A DNA stretch of 64,000 nt from Zopfochytrium polystomum (taxonomy: Eukaryota; Chytridiomycota; Chytridiomycetes; Chytridiales; Chytridiaceae). Below, in pieces: positions 27,069 through 38,819 of this stretch. The number at the start of each line of letters is the position of its first letter. Positions within the stretch are counted from its first letter, which is position 1. A program made the translations under genes and the position numbers. The notes under the pieces were generated by a model. The model made no database searches. It saw nothing but the letters and a program-made list of their open reading frames with translations, and had not been told where the DNA came from. The stretch is from the NCBI GenBank assembly GCA_025765615.1, contig JAIVFJ010000035.1:124001-188000 (forward strand). Direction: 5' to 3'.

Positions 27069-27590
27069 TTATGCACACATTTTAACAAGAGGGGGCTCCA
27101 AGTCTAATAGACCCTTGTGTAATCAAGGAGCCAATACTGCTTTCAATATCACAAAGATAATGATACTTATTGCGTGAGTGGCAATGTCTGTAACTGAAAG
27201 AAATTACGCCTGTGGACTATGTACTGCTGAATGATATGAAACTGCTGTGCTTACATGAAAACTAACGTATTGGGGTTTCTGCTTTGTTGCTTTGTTGACT
27301 GTGATGTTGGCTGTGGTGAGAACTATGTCGTGTTTGACTTTATGCAAAATTTTACAACGACAATCACTGCAAAACCGCGACCCCAAGGCCTCACAAGACC
27401 TTCTGCACGCTGCTTACCCTCAAAACTAACAGTGACAAGACTAAAAAATAAGTCTACATTGTGAAAAATTATAAAAATTATGGAAATGACTGAAATTGAT
27501 TCCTCTTAGGTTGTCATCAATGAGGAACATATTACCTTCTGTTCACAAAACTTGATCAGTAACTCTGGTTTCAGGATCTCGCCTACAACG
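27069..27590. other. AT-rich spacer in the accessory region
   Basis: No open frame of note and no recognised motif. It may contain the eroded N-terminal part of the adjacent mariner transposase, but nothing readable remains. Confidence 0.35.
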
Positions 27591-27818
27591 GATTGGCCAG
27601 CCCAAAGCCCTGATCGGAATCTCATTATGAATCTTTGATCAGCTGAAGCATATGGTGTAGCAAGACCGGCCCTCTGGGGTCAAGGCGCTGAAAAACGTGA
27701 TTATAAGAGCATGGGCAGAGCTCGATCCGGATAGTGCAATCTTGGTTGCAAGTATGCTGGCAAGAATGAGAGCTGTGGTGAAGAGCAACGGCGGGCATTC
27801 AGACTTTTGACAGTTTAT
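27591..27818 (+). pseudogene. Tc1/mariner-type transposase, C-terminal remnant
   Basis: The translation begins DWPAQSPDRNLIMNL at 27591, the conserved block around the second catalytic Asp (usual form DWPAQSPDLNPIENLW), with a stop where Trp is expected. After a frame change the sequence resumes as ALKNVIIRAWAELDPDSAIL, then VASMLARMRAVVKSNGGHSD, which is the family's C-terminal end (AW..L....I..L..SM..R...V....G). Only this last third is readable, so the copy is dead. No terminal inverted repeats were identified. Confidence 0.75.
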
Positions 27819-27935
27819 TGTCTCTACGTTCTCATTTTCACATGGTGTCAAGTATTGTCGTGAAATATAGGGCCCTATCTGTGTTGGCAAAATTGTGGCG
27901 ACAATTTTGAGCGATGACACTTGGACCCCCTGTCC

Positions 27936-28176
27936 ACTATGATAATCGCTAGGCAGGCGTGACCAGCACAGGGAAATCTGCTTGGCGGAGGAGAAAGACA
28001 GTTTATTCGAGCTTTCTGTGCCACCATGTATCAAAGGATTTGTCAACAGTGCAAGCCAGCACCCAGGTGTCCATCGGCGATGGCTTTCTCTCCCCATGGG
28101 CATAGCGTAGCACGATAACTGACATTCAGAATCGGTTCACGTCCTCTTGCTGCGAACCAGCCAGTCTCACCAAACA
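27936..28176 (-). repeat. ~415 bp dispersed repeat, copy 3, inverted and diverged
   Basis: Reverse-complement matches to copies 1 and 2 run in order along this stretch: AGGCAGGCGTGACCAGCACAG, ATCTGCTTGGCGGAGG, ATTTGTCAACAGTGCAAGCC, CCCATGGGCAT, ATAACTGACATTCAGAATCG, CTCTTGCTGCGAACCAGCCA. The end corresponding to the copy 1 and 2 ACTGTTTACA terminus is not recognisable. This is an older copy in the opposite orientation. GGTTCACGTCC (about 28133) again preserves the B-box-like motif. Confidence 0.75.
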
Positions 28177-28316
28177 CAATCAAGAGCAATACGCAGCTTA
28201 CACAGCAATTTGAATACCGTTATGTTTTTGAGTAGTATTCCTTTGGTGCGTCGTGTGGTGTTATAAAAAATAAAAAGTAAACAATTAAGAACCAAGTAAA
28301 ATAACAATATCCCCCC

Positions 28317-30917
28317 TCAAAGCACCAAAAAGTCGTCCATGTCGGGCGTGAAGGGCAACGCATTTGTAATGGTCAGACGCAGCCGTTTCGCAGACTCTGC
28401 CGCCGCTGCCGCCGCCTCCGCCGCGCTGACAGTCGCCCTCGCCCTCGCCCTCGCCACCCACTCATAGTCCTCCGCTTCTTCGCCCACGACGCTGTCGCAG
28501 TGGCTTTCCCCACTATCGTCGTCGCTCGACTCGCTGGCTGGTCGCCGTCGCCGCTGCCGCCTGCCCCGCCGGCGCCGCCGCTGCGACGGCTGGTGCACTC
28601 GACGGCCTTTTTTGCCTCGACCAAAAGCCGCCCCATCGTTTTCCTTCGTCGGGCTGCCTCCTCTGCCCCTGCTGCTGCACGATTCCCCATCCGTCTCGCT
28701 CGTGTCGCTGCCTTCAGCCGTTGCCCCCCCCGCCCTGCTCGTCCTTGCTGGCTCCATCCGCCGTCGCTTCCTCTTCCTCTTCCTCCGCAGACTCGTCCGA
28801 CGTTTGTTCTTCGTCGTCCATTTCGGCCTGTTGCCGCCTCGGTCGCTTTCGGCAACTTTGGGACCTCGTCGTCGCACAGCCACTACCTGCTTTGCTACCT
28901 GCTTTGCTTCCACCCCTCTGCTTCCCCTGCCGAGCCACGCCCGCCGCAGCTCGGTTGCGTCCATGTTCCTTAGCCGTGGTGTCTTTTTCCGTGCCGCTGC
29001 TTTGTTTGGCGCAAAGATGCAATAGGTGGGAAAGGGAATAGTTAGGGAGAGAGAGAAAAAAAAAAAGAAAAACAACTCATTGACGAAGCACACAGGTGAC
29101 TTTGAAAAGATGCTACGAGCGCACCCGATATTGTGCCGTGTTGTTGCTGCTGACGAGCAGTCCGACAGAGCAAACCCTTTGTCGTCCTTTTCCTTCTTCT
29201 CCTCCTTTTCAGAGGGCCGAGCCCGCCGTGAAGGATGCGGCAAGTACCTTCGCTGAAGCGGAGTTTGGGCCACGCCGGTCTGGTCGTCGTCGCCCCCATG
29301 TCGCGACAGGCGCCCCGCCCGCGCCGCCCACGGGTGAGAAGACAGCCCAAACCCAAGGTCGTCCTCTGTCTCGTCGTCGAGCGGGAGTGGTTGCGCTCGC
29401 TGCAGTCGAATGGCTTCAGCCCCTCGCTGCATTCGTCCTACGGGCGGAACCGGCGTCGCCTCCACCCAGTCGTCAAGAAACGGCTCGTGCCTCCTGCGAG
29501 TTAGCAGAAAAGGAAGGTAGGCAGCGCATTTTAGAACGAGCAAAAAACGGGAACAAAACGTCGGAAAAGCAGCCTGGACTCTTCTTTCCCGCGCGAACAC
29601 CAGGGAGGGGTCCTCACTAAAAACCTCACTCACCAGCGGGCGTTCGGGACAGGCGTGTGCTCCAGCGAGATCGCAAGCGCGTCCAGCTCGTCCCGCAGCT
29701 CGACGCACTTTACAACCAGCCGTTCCTCGTCGTCCTCGTCGTCCTCGTCGTCGTCGTCTTCGTCGTCACCATTCTCCCCTTCGCCACCATTTGCAAACAG
29801 ACCGCTGCTGCTACTGCGGCCGTCACCGCCACGACGCATTTGCACGGCGCCGCGGTTAGGCCCAAGCGCCGCAAATCCGTCGCCGTCGCCGAAGCCCACG
29901 CTGCTCAGACTGCTCTCAAAAACCCGGACAATCCGTTTCAGCGTGGAGTGCGCCATGAAGCGCTCGCCAAGGGCGCTGAGCACGTGCACGGCGGGGTAAA
30001 ACTTGAGCACGCTCGCCGGGGCGGCGGCGCCACTTACGCGACGGGGGGGCCCGCAGCAACACAGCGACTCAATGGCGGCGACGCAGTGCGGCAGCAGGCT
30101 GCTCAGCACGTCGAGCGCGGCGTCCACGAGCCGCGACTGCGGCTGCGTCAGCCCACGCATCTCCAGCGCGTGGCCCGGGCCGGCGGCCGCCGCCGCCGCG
30201 TTCACGTCCATCAGGGAGCGCACGTAGTGGTACAACCCGACCAGCAGCAGCGGCGCGTAGGCCTCCCTCTGCGACGCCGTCGCCTGGATCGAAGCCAAAA
30301 TCACTGTCCCGGCCGCCGCCGGCTTGCTGCTGCTGCCAGTAATGCTGCTGCCACCGCTGGCGGAACTCGCCGCCGCAGCGGCAATCTGCGCAAACGACTT
30401 CCACGCCATTCGCAGCGCGATCGAGCATGGGCGGAACGCGCGGCAGTCGCACGCCGGGTGGCAGACGAGGACGGCCTTGACCCACTCGACAAAGCGCGGG
30501 TCCAGCATGACGGAGCGGAACTGGACGCGCGAAAAGCACATGATCTGCACGGCACGGGCGGCCAGGCGCGCCTTGACGCGGAGGGACGCCTGGCACGTCT
30601 GCAGGTAGAAGCAGTCCTGCAGGTGGCTGCGGCAGTGCGGCCACAGGCACCGAGCCGAGAGAAACGAGTTGAAGCCGAGCGCCAGGCAGCGGTCCGCCGT
30701 CAGGTTTGCCGCCACGTACTCGCTCCACTGCGACACCTTGTTCATTCGCTGCGCGCAGTCAAAACTCCAGAGGTAGTCGTCCAGGCGGTGCACGGGGATC
30801 AGCCGCCACATGTGTTTCATCAAGTCGTACGCCTGTTAAAAAAAAATAAAATAAGATTGTGTCGCAAGCAGGCGATCGCGTGTTTTGCGCAGGATGCTCC
30901 CGATGATGGGCACGCAG

Positions 30918-30949
<32 letters not shown>

Positions 30950-31751
30950 GACTAACCTGCCAGACAGCGTCCGCCTCCAAGCAAATCATCACGAGTCCCT
31001 CAAACACGCACGGCGCCTTCACCTCGGCCTTGCACAGCTCGACCAAGTGCTGCACGAGCGGCAACCCGCGCAGGTACCACGGAATCGCCTCGTACCACTC
31101 GTCGTCGTGCAGACACCCCTCGCGGTCAGACCGCACCGGCGCACTGGCGGCAAGCGCGTTGGCGCTCAGCTGGAGCAGCGACGGGACACGACCCGGCCGC
31201 CGCGCCTCCGCGTCTCCGGCGGCCACGGGCGCCGTCCACAGCCGCTCTAGCGACTCGCGAAAGTACTCATGCAGCGAGGCCGCGTGCTTGACCGAGACGC
31301 CGCCGGTGCTGCCGCCGCCGCCACCGCTGCCGCCGGGTTGCGGGGGCGGCGGCGGCGATGCTGGCGGCGATATGGACGGGGGTGGCGGCGGAGACCAGGC
31401 GGCTGTGGAGAAGGAGGATGGAACGGCGGATCGTGGCGGTTGCCGCCCGCGGGACGTGCGGCCGTAGTGAAGCGGCGGCCGGGCTACCGGCGCGCCGCCA
31501 ATGCCTGTTGCGGCGGCGATCGTCGAAAGCGGTGGATGCAGGGAGGAGGAGGAGGAGGAGGAGAGAGACGCGAGCGAGTCGGAGGTGGAAGCGGAGGCTG
31601 CGGCGCCAGAGGAGGGATGGTCGATGCCGCTGCTGCTGCTGGTGCTGCTGCTGCTGCTCGATGCGGCACGCAGGGCGGCCAGCTTGGACCGCAGCTGCCG
31701 AAGGCGGCGATTCCGGCCGTTGTCGTCTGCATGGTAGGAAGAGGAGGACAT
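28317..31751 (-). CDS. unrecognised conserved-looking protein with basic/acidic C-terminus
   Basis: Four exons: 31751-30957, 30832-29634, 29493-29248, 28996-28317; about 972 residues after allowing for one extra base. I do not recognise the family. Residues 1-150 are Ser/Pro/Gly-rich. The following ~400 residues are well-ordered and helical, rich in Cys, Trp and Leu (WYLRGLPLVQHLVELCKA; AYDLMKHMWRLIPVHRLDDY; a Cys/His-rich ARCLWPHCRSHLQDCFYLQTC). Then come an acidic tract (about 29720-29770) and a C-terminal exon of alternating Arg-rich and Asp/Glu/Ser-rich segments ending TPDMDDFLVL. The basic patches suggest a nuclear protein (inference). The last exon changes frame at an 8-C run (28724-28731); reading 7 restores one frame to the stop at 28317. 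Confidence 0.65.
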
Positions 31752-32562
31752 CTGCTGCTGCTGCTACTGCTATTGCCGCCGCTGATGATGATGATGATGG
31801 TAATGAGTGGGGGGTGCTGCTTGTCCGATATATATTTGTGCGGACCAGTTTGGTGTTCTTCCTTTTTTTTGAATTTTCTGTTTGACCCACGCGGAGTTTG
31901 AAAAAACCTTTTCTTATTGTTTCAATATTGTTTCCTGTCTTTGTTTTTCTTTTTTTTTCTTTTCTTTTAAGAAGAAAGAAGACAAAAAGGAAACAGCGGC
32001 TAAGCGCGCGAACGCGAAAAAGAGACACGCTGACCCTCTCTGCAAAAGAGTAAAAACAAGGTGCGCACACACGGCCTGTTTCGAAAGAGCAAACGGGGAG
32101 GGAAACACGGTAGAAGAAAGAAAGGGAAAAGCAGACAAAAAGGAACAGTTGAAGGTAGGAGGAGAAAGGCGAGGTTTGGGTGGAGAAGAGGCAGGCAGCG
32201 TTGAGACGATACAAAGTAATACGCTGCAGAGGGCATTCGATCGGAGAGCAAAGGGAGTCTGGGTAAGGAGGAGGGTGGGGTGTGGAGTTTAGCTCATTTG
32301 GAGAAACAACAACGGACGGAAAGTTGAGAGAGAGGGGTAAAAACTTTGAAATGAACTTCAGAGAGTGAAGCCGGAAAGGTAAGGCATGGCACTTAAAATG
32401 AGGGTAGGAGGGATTCGTATGGCGCTCCGAACAGCCTAAGCCAATAGATGATGAACACGCATAAAGAGATATTAGAACTAGAGACAAGATTATAAGTGCA
32501 TAATCCAAATTAGCGCCGCTCAACAAAATCTCGCGGGGAAGAAACGAGAGCGGCCCAGCAGC
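31752..32562. other. intergenic spacer between two tandem minus-strand genes
   Basis: 5' flank of the gene at 31751 and 3' flank of the Puf gene. Contains a TGA trinucleotide array (about 31782-31799), T- and A-runs and GA-rich sequence. A long antisense frame crosses it but is not coding-like. Confidence 0.45.
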
Positions 32563-35500
32563 CTAATACTGCGCGAACGAGGGTCCTTTCGCTTGTGGAT
32601 GGCGTCCATCACGACCTGGCGTCTGGTAGGTCGCAGCTAGGGATGTCTGTGGGCTTGGAAGGTAACCGGAACCTCCAGCCTGTGCGGTCGGCCCGGAATT
32701 GTTAAAACCATTATGATACGTGGTATTCTGCAACGCGACGCCGACTCCTCCAACGCGCGCCGCAACGCTGCCCGGCTGGGGCGAATTATGGGGGGAGGGG
32801 TAAAACACAGGTGTGGTGAAGCCTCCCACCGGGTATCCATCCTTGTCCAAAGGAGACCGTGCTTGAGGTGTCAGAGGCGAAACCGCTTCGTCATTGCTAT
32901 TTGGGTCCCTGCCGTCCAAGCCGCCACCGTTGATGTAGGGTCCAAACACAACATTCGAGGGAATAACTGATAGCTCGTCCAGCAAGCGTTTGTAACCCGC
33001 CTGCGTTTCCTTGACGTCAACGCGTGGCAAAACGCTGCGGACGCGGTCTGCAAGAAAAACTCTTTCGTCCGTCGACAAGCACCCAGTCGCGAGAATTTTT
33101 TGTATCACCGTTACTCCATGGACGGAATCGCTCAAAACTTCTCTGAGTGGTAGATCGTCCCTGAAGAAAAGTTCCTTGATGATAACATCTCGCGCGTCCA
33201 ACTCTACCCGCTGATTAACTGTAGGAAAGATATTAGCCGCGAAGAGGGAAACGACTGCACACGTACTGAGTTTAAGGATAGTTGCGGAGGCTAATTTATG
33301 AGTACAAAGAGATGGAACTATTGGCGCCAACTTTGGCGCAAGGACGCGGTATCGGCCCGGAAGTGAGCTCGAGTCCAACAGCCAAGTAATCAAAAGTGCA
33401 CCGTTCGGGTTGGTAACAAGCAGAACAGAGTTCTGTACAATTGAAATGGCTACATGTTTCTGCTGCCGCTTTGTAGTATGTTGGGACTCGAGGCAGGCTC
33501 GCATGGCCCTTGCACCAAAGCGGCCTTGCGCAATGTCCCAGCATTTTGTGTGCATGGCATCAAAGATGAATTGATTGCGTTGCGTTCCTAGCCGCAGGCA
33601 GCATTGAACAACATAGTTTCCGAACTGATCCAAAAGGAGGGGAGGAGTGAAGGGTCGAATTGCAGAAACGACTACGGCCATCTGTGCGGGCGTCTTTGCT
33701 GAGTCAATCATTTTCTGTACGACCCACGTCCCATTTTTGTGAACGCCAATAGTTGCCATGTGCGGTGCAACGGCCTCGAGCAGATGTAGAAGGTGGGTAT
33801 CGGTTCCCTTTTCAATTATTTTTTGCAGCACTACATTGCCAATGTAGTCTGCGAGATGATCAGAACTCAATGCATCAAAAGGAGTGATAATTACCAGTGC
33901 AAAGGTCGACTGTGTCAGCGAATACTTCTTGAAAGTAAGTCTCAACGTCCTTTGCAGAAGGATGGCCTTCCAATCGCTTGCGCATTTCACGAAGTCTGTT
34001 CTGATCGACGCGTCTGTTTGGATTTGGTTCGGGGAGTGGCAGAAGGGTCGGTGCATACGACTCGGCATCAACGGGGGTCGTTGGAGCCGCAGCTTCCTGC
34101 TGCGGTGCCGTTGCGACCGATTTTCCGCTTCCAACGCCATTTCCTTGGCTGTAAGTGCTGGAGTTGGATGAAGATCCGGTCGTCGGGGACGACTGCGATC
34201 GTTCTCGGAGGGTAACTCCGCCCACAGTTTGGGTATTTGGTGGGCCTGCTGATGGGTATTGGGGGGCAGCTGTGAAACCTGTCTTTTGCGGAAATTGCGC
34301 TGGATAGTTTGCCTCTCCCTTCCCTGGAACTTTGGCGTAACCAATCTTCATGACAACTCCTCCAATTTCATGGCCGTTCATTGTTCTCTTGGCCTCGATC
34401 GCATCCTCCAAGCGGTCGAAATTCACAAATCCGCAGTTTTTGTGGGACTGGAAAGGACTCCAGAGTTAAACGAGGAAAATCAAAGGGAACTCAGCAAAAT
34501 GACACTCACGAGGACCCTGGCCGATTCCACCGAGCCGAAAACAGAAAATATTGATTCAAGGTCGGCCGGGTCGGTGTTCGCGGGGATATTCCCGATCCCT
34601 AGGAGCCCTTTAATTTCAAGAGAACTGAAGAGTGAACCAACTCACAGAGAGACTTTGTCGGCTGAACAGCGTAGTGATCGTTGATCGATTCAACTTTCCC
34701 AAAGCCCAGCTTTATCACTGTTGAACCCACCATAACACCGTGCATATCCTCTTTCGCTCGAACAGCATCTTCAACATGCACGAAGTTGACAAAGGCACAC
34801 TCTTTTTCGGGCAAAATTCTCAACGACTCAATCGGTCCGAATGGGCTAAATACGGACAAGAGATCCGCCGGAGAGAGCGAGATATCAAGGTTTCCAACCC
34901 ACACAGAGCGGGAAGAGGTTTGTCCGTCCTGCATTGGATCGGAGTTATAGTAGCCGTCCTAAATATCAAAGTCAGCATCCCTCTGCCCAGAAAAGCGAGT
35001 TACCTCGTCGTGATCCGAGTGATCCAACATTGTTCCTCTGCGAGAACCATCCATTTCAGAGCGATAGTTTCCACCTTCCAGAAAACCAAAAGAAGTTGAC
35101 CGTGGGCGATAAACTGAAGACTCTTGCAGCGGTGGAGCGATATTGTCACCAACATTTACTGAAAATGAACGAAATCGATTTTGAATCAATCCCGCGGACG
35201 GAGAGAGGTTGAATCCGGAATTTTCCAGCTTTGGACTGGTTTGTCCTCGCATGTATGCTTGCATACTTCCAGGAGAAGGGGGTCCAGCCGGTATGACTCC
35301 CACACTTGGAACTTTCGTGTTAATACCGTTATAAACTGACCCGCTGCTGATAGATGTGGTGCGCCGTGAGTTTCCGACACTCGACATGGCAAGTTTTACA
35401 TCTGAGGCTCCGCTGTCGAATTCCTCGTTTCCTGAGTTCAAACTGAAATTCTCAAACGAAGTTCGCATCAGGCGGGTACTGAGGTCCACATTTGGAGGAA

Positions 35501-36098
35501 TCGATCGCCCCTCGTTGCTTCCGGTACTTGACAGAGCAACTCCTTGTAGGGTGGATCTGTAGCCGAGCCCATTCTCGGCAGGAGCTGGTTGCCAATTTGG
35601 GCCGAATAGCGTGGATCCAAAAGCAGAGGAGACATCCGCCGCAGGGAGTGTCAAAGAGCCAGATCGCACCCGACCACCGGTCGTCACCGGGTTCACTGGG
35701 GGCTGCTGTTGGGGGCTGTTGCCAGCTCCACCGACAGACGGGAAGAAGTTGAGGTCGTCCGTCAAGAGCTTTGAGGGAAATGTTGAAAATGTTTCAGCCC
35801 GTGACCTGCGAAGGGACGGTACTCCAGTGTGAAAGGGAAGGGTGTTGGCCTCTTCCGGTGCTTGAGCCATCTTGGAGGTTTCCCTGAAGTACGGCAAAGT
35901 TCCAAATAAAGATTCGTCGTTCGCTCCACCTCGCGACGCCTCCAGTAGTCTAGTGGGGGGATAGGGAAGGGGAAAAGGGTCGAGCGGATGGGCGACGGTT
36001 GTTAGGAGGGAGAGGGATTCGCTCACAACGCACCTTTTGGGTGATGGGACCGATGATTCAGACGGTGGACCAGATTCTGTCGACGGCTCGTGGCTCAT
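32563..36098 (-). CDS. RRM + Pumilio-repeat RNA-binding protein (Jsn1/Puf1 type)
   Basis: Six exons: 36098-35004, 34958-34646, 34598-34510, 34447-33895, 33848-33267, 33218-32563; phases agree and give about 1095 residues. The N-terminal ~390 residues are Ser/Pro/Asn-rich. Two RNA-recognition motifs follow: SVWVGNLDISLSP with CAFVNFVHVEDAV, and LWIGNIPANTD with NCGFVNFDRLEDAIEAK. A Puf-repeat region starts in exon 5: DYIGNVVLQKIIEKG, HKNGTWVVQKMID, DQFGNYVVQCCLRLG, RFGARAMRACLES, NPNGALLITWLLD, HGVTVIQKILATG. The tail is disordered. RRMs before Puf repeats is the arrangement of yeast Jsn1/Puf2. Such proteins bind 3' UTR elements, often of mRNAs for membrane or mitochondrial proteins, and repress or localise them. 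Start ATG gives MSHEPSTESG. Confidence 0.9.
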
Positions 36099-36533
36099 AA
36101 TATGGGTGTGATCCGATCAATCCGTACGATCGAGCTGGCCTGCTGGGCTTAAACAAACAGTCGTAAGATAAGGGACGAGCAAGCTGTTTAGCGGGAGGCA
36201 CAAATCAGGAGAGGGCAGAAGGCTGCTGCGCAGATCGTAATATGGCACGCATCTGCAAACTTGGGAGGAAGGGGGGACTTGAGTTAAAGGGGTGGGGCAA
36301 GGGGTACCGGGCCAAGAACCTTCCAAGCAAGCGGGAGGCGAGTCGGGAGAGATGAACGTTGGTGCTACAAAATATGTGGCGGGGCGAAGGCTGCTGGGTG
36401 GGAACATTGTTCCTCATCGCAGTCGTCTCGACCCCGCGCAAGAGACCGCGCCCGGCCAACGGCTTCAAAGCAACCCAGGCAGCCAGACGCCTTTGTAGCA
36501 AGCCCCCAACCTTATTCTTTTCTACTTCTCACT

Positions 36534-36569
<36 letters not shown>

Positions 36570-36706
36570 ACGCGAAGTATCACACAGAGACCCACTAGAG
36601 AGGGGCCCGCCACCCACCCGCCCACCCACCCCTCCTCACACGCACATCATACCCAACCCACCTCTCGCCTCTCTCTCGCTCTATCTCTCTCTCTCTCTCT
36701 CTCTCC

Positions 36707-36739
<33 letters not shown>

Positions 36740-36926
36740 GCTCACTCACTCGCTCCCTCGGCTGCTGCCCGGCGGTGGTGGTGGGTGATGGACTGATTGA
36801 TGACTGACCCAAACCAGCTCTCTCTCTCACTCTGTCTGCGTCGCTTTTTTTGGCGTTTTTTCTCTTTCCAATTTTTGGCTGGAAAAAAAATGCCGAAGCA
36901 GTAGTGGACCAAAATTGCACACACAC

Positions 36927-36973
<47 letters not shown>

Positions 36974-37058
36974 CACTGAACCAAAATCTTAAAACATAAG
37001 AAAAGCAGCGAAAACAGGAAAATGGCCAACGATTTTTCTTTTTTTTTTTTTTTTTCCT
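36099..37058. other. intergenic spacer with three microsatellites
   Basis: 5' flank of the Puf gene and 3' flank of PACRGL. Contains (TG)n at about 36535-36568, a CT-rich array at about 36669-36750 and (CA)n at about 36917-36970. No gene is supportable. Confidence 0.55.
36535..36970. repeat. (TG)n, (CT)n and (CA)n microsatellite cluster
   Basis: Three dinucleotide arrays within 440 bp. The first (TG) and the last (CA) are complementary in sequence. Confidence 0.9.
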
Positions 37059-37478
37059 TTAGTTTCCTAACAAAACGTGGGAGGGAATTTTTGCTTTCAG
37101 GATTGCTCGCACCGCCTCGCCGAACCCGCGGTCGACGCCGCCGCCGCCGGAGCCTGGCGCCGATCTGCTATTGCTCGCCCTAAATCCACTGCCAAAGGCC
37201 TTTGCGCACGCCGCCCAGATTTCCTCCTCCTCTTCATCCTCCTCCTCCTCCACTTTATAGTCCCAAGTGGTCCTCCTGCTGGTCCTCGCCGTCGTCGGCG
37301 CACACACGCCGCCCTCGATCCCGTGCAGCGTGGCCGTCACCGCCTCGCGGACGCCCGCGTCGCGCGAGTGCAGCTGGGTCGCGACCGGCGGGAGGAGGCT
37401 GCCCAGGAACGGCAACACGCTGGGCCCAAGGCACTCGGCCAGACGTCGGAGGATGTCGAGGGCCGCCAGAGCGACCGG

Positions 37479-37511
<33 letters not shown>

Positions 37512-38716
37512 TTGGTTTGGCGTTTGTTTGGTTTTGTCTGGGTTAGTTTTTTTGCTTGGCGCTCACCCACACACTTCCTCGCCCACTCATTGCCACCCTC
37601 ACTCAGCCACTGGCTCGCTGACTCACTCACTCACCTTGTGCCTGCTGCCGAGCGCAAAGCGCAGCGGGGCCACCGCCGCTGCCATGAGCGGCTTGATCTT
37701 TGCGCGCGCTCCGTCGGCGCCGATCATGGCCTTAAGCGCCTCGGGCACCAGAAACGCGTGCGGGTGCTCGGTCTCGCGCAGGCCCTCGCAGAGCGTGACA
37801 AACAGGGGGTTGTACTGCAGGTCGCGCGGCTCGGTCGTCCACGAAATCTGTTTTCAGGCGGGGCCGAAGAGAGAAGAAAGAAAAAAAAAATTAAATAGAG
37901 ATCACGACCCAAACCCAAACCAAAGCCAACCACTCGAACCTTGTGCTTCACCGACCCATGAACAAGTCGACTGTGTGAGCGCGCAATTAGAAATTCCCAT
38001 CGGAGAAAGTACGCGGCTGGCACTTGCTCGGGCTTACCATGGGATTCCGCCCTTGTTGTACACTGCACCGTAGGCGCTGTCGGTCGACGACAGACAAATC
38101 AGCAGCTGTCAATCAAAGCGAATGATGCCCAGACCCTTACCCCCCACCTCCTCCCCCCTAACGCATCACTCGCGTGCGCGTGCATTTCCCAACTTCCTTA
38201 CCTCTTTGGCGTGCCCAAGCCCAAAGTTTCCACCGCCTTTGGCGTCAACCGCGACGAAATTTTCCATCCCACGGCCGACGACGTCGCCGAAGCATCCTCG
38301 TCCTCCGCCGCCAGCGCAATCATCGATCCGCCGCCGCCGGCGGCTCTGAACGTGCGCGCGCCGCCGTGCTGCCGCCGCGGCTGCTGCTGGTGCTTTGGCG
38401 GGCGAGTCCTGGGTTCCTGAACGAACGCAGCGGTGCTCGCGCGGGTTTCTCCTCTCGCCGGCCGGAGGAGGAGAGGGGGCCGGCTGGCTTCGGGCGCCGA
38501 TCGGTTTCGGGATGGCGCCGCCAGCAAAGAAGCCGCGGCAGCGGCGGGACGGTCTGGTCTCTTTGAAGTCGCGGGGGCTGTGCGTGATGGGACCTCGCGG
38601 GCCGAAGAAGGGTGGTGGCGGAAGGAGGATTGGAAGTGAAGCACGAGGCCCGTTTCGTCGGTAGTCGGCGGCAGCGGGGCGGCCCGTTTCGGCGGAGTAG
38701 TTTGCCGGAGTTGCAT
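37059..38716 (-). CDS. PACRGL: PACRG-like protein (PACRGL), cilium-associated
   Basis: Five exons: 38716-38202, 38076-38038, 37970-37940, 37847-37635, 37478-37059. Spliced, the core reads [24 protein letters not shown], then LQYNPLFVTLCEGLRETEHP, KPLMAAAVAPLRFALGSRHK, VALAALDILRRLAECLG and a C-terminal KAKIPSHVLLGN. This is very close in pattern to animal PACRGL ([42 protein letters not shown]). The fold is an armadillo/HEAT helical repeat. The paralogue PACRG is an inner-junction protein of axonemal doublet microtubules; PACRGL's exact role is less clear. The N-terminal ~170 residues are disordered. The last exon contains an acidic EEEEDEEEEE insert absent from the animal pattern. The exon-5 acceptor follows a long A-run on the coding strand, which is unusual. 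Start ATG MQLRQTT is the furthest upstream in frame. Confidence 0.85.
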
Positions 38717-38778
38717 TCGCTGCTGTGCCTAAACACGCGTGAGCTTGGGAAAGTTGAGGCAGAGAGGATGCGTGTGTG

Positions 38779-38819
<41 letters not shown>

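Noticed and set aside
28317..29708. reading 463 residues as one uninterrupted minus-strand exon
   Set aside because: It includes FFFFFFFSLSL and other intron-like sequence between the donor at 29247 and the acceptor at 28997; splicing gives a better protein.
31267..32526. 419-residue open frame on the minus strand
   Set aside because: It overlaps the coding frame of the 31751 gene out of phase, then runs through UTR-like sequence with homopolymers. The composition is not protein-like and no splice structure supports it.
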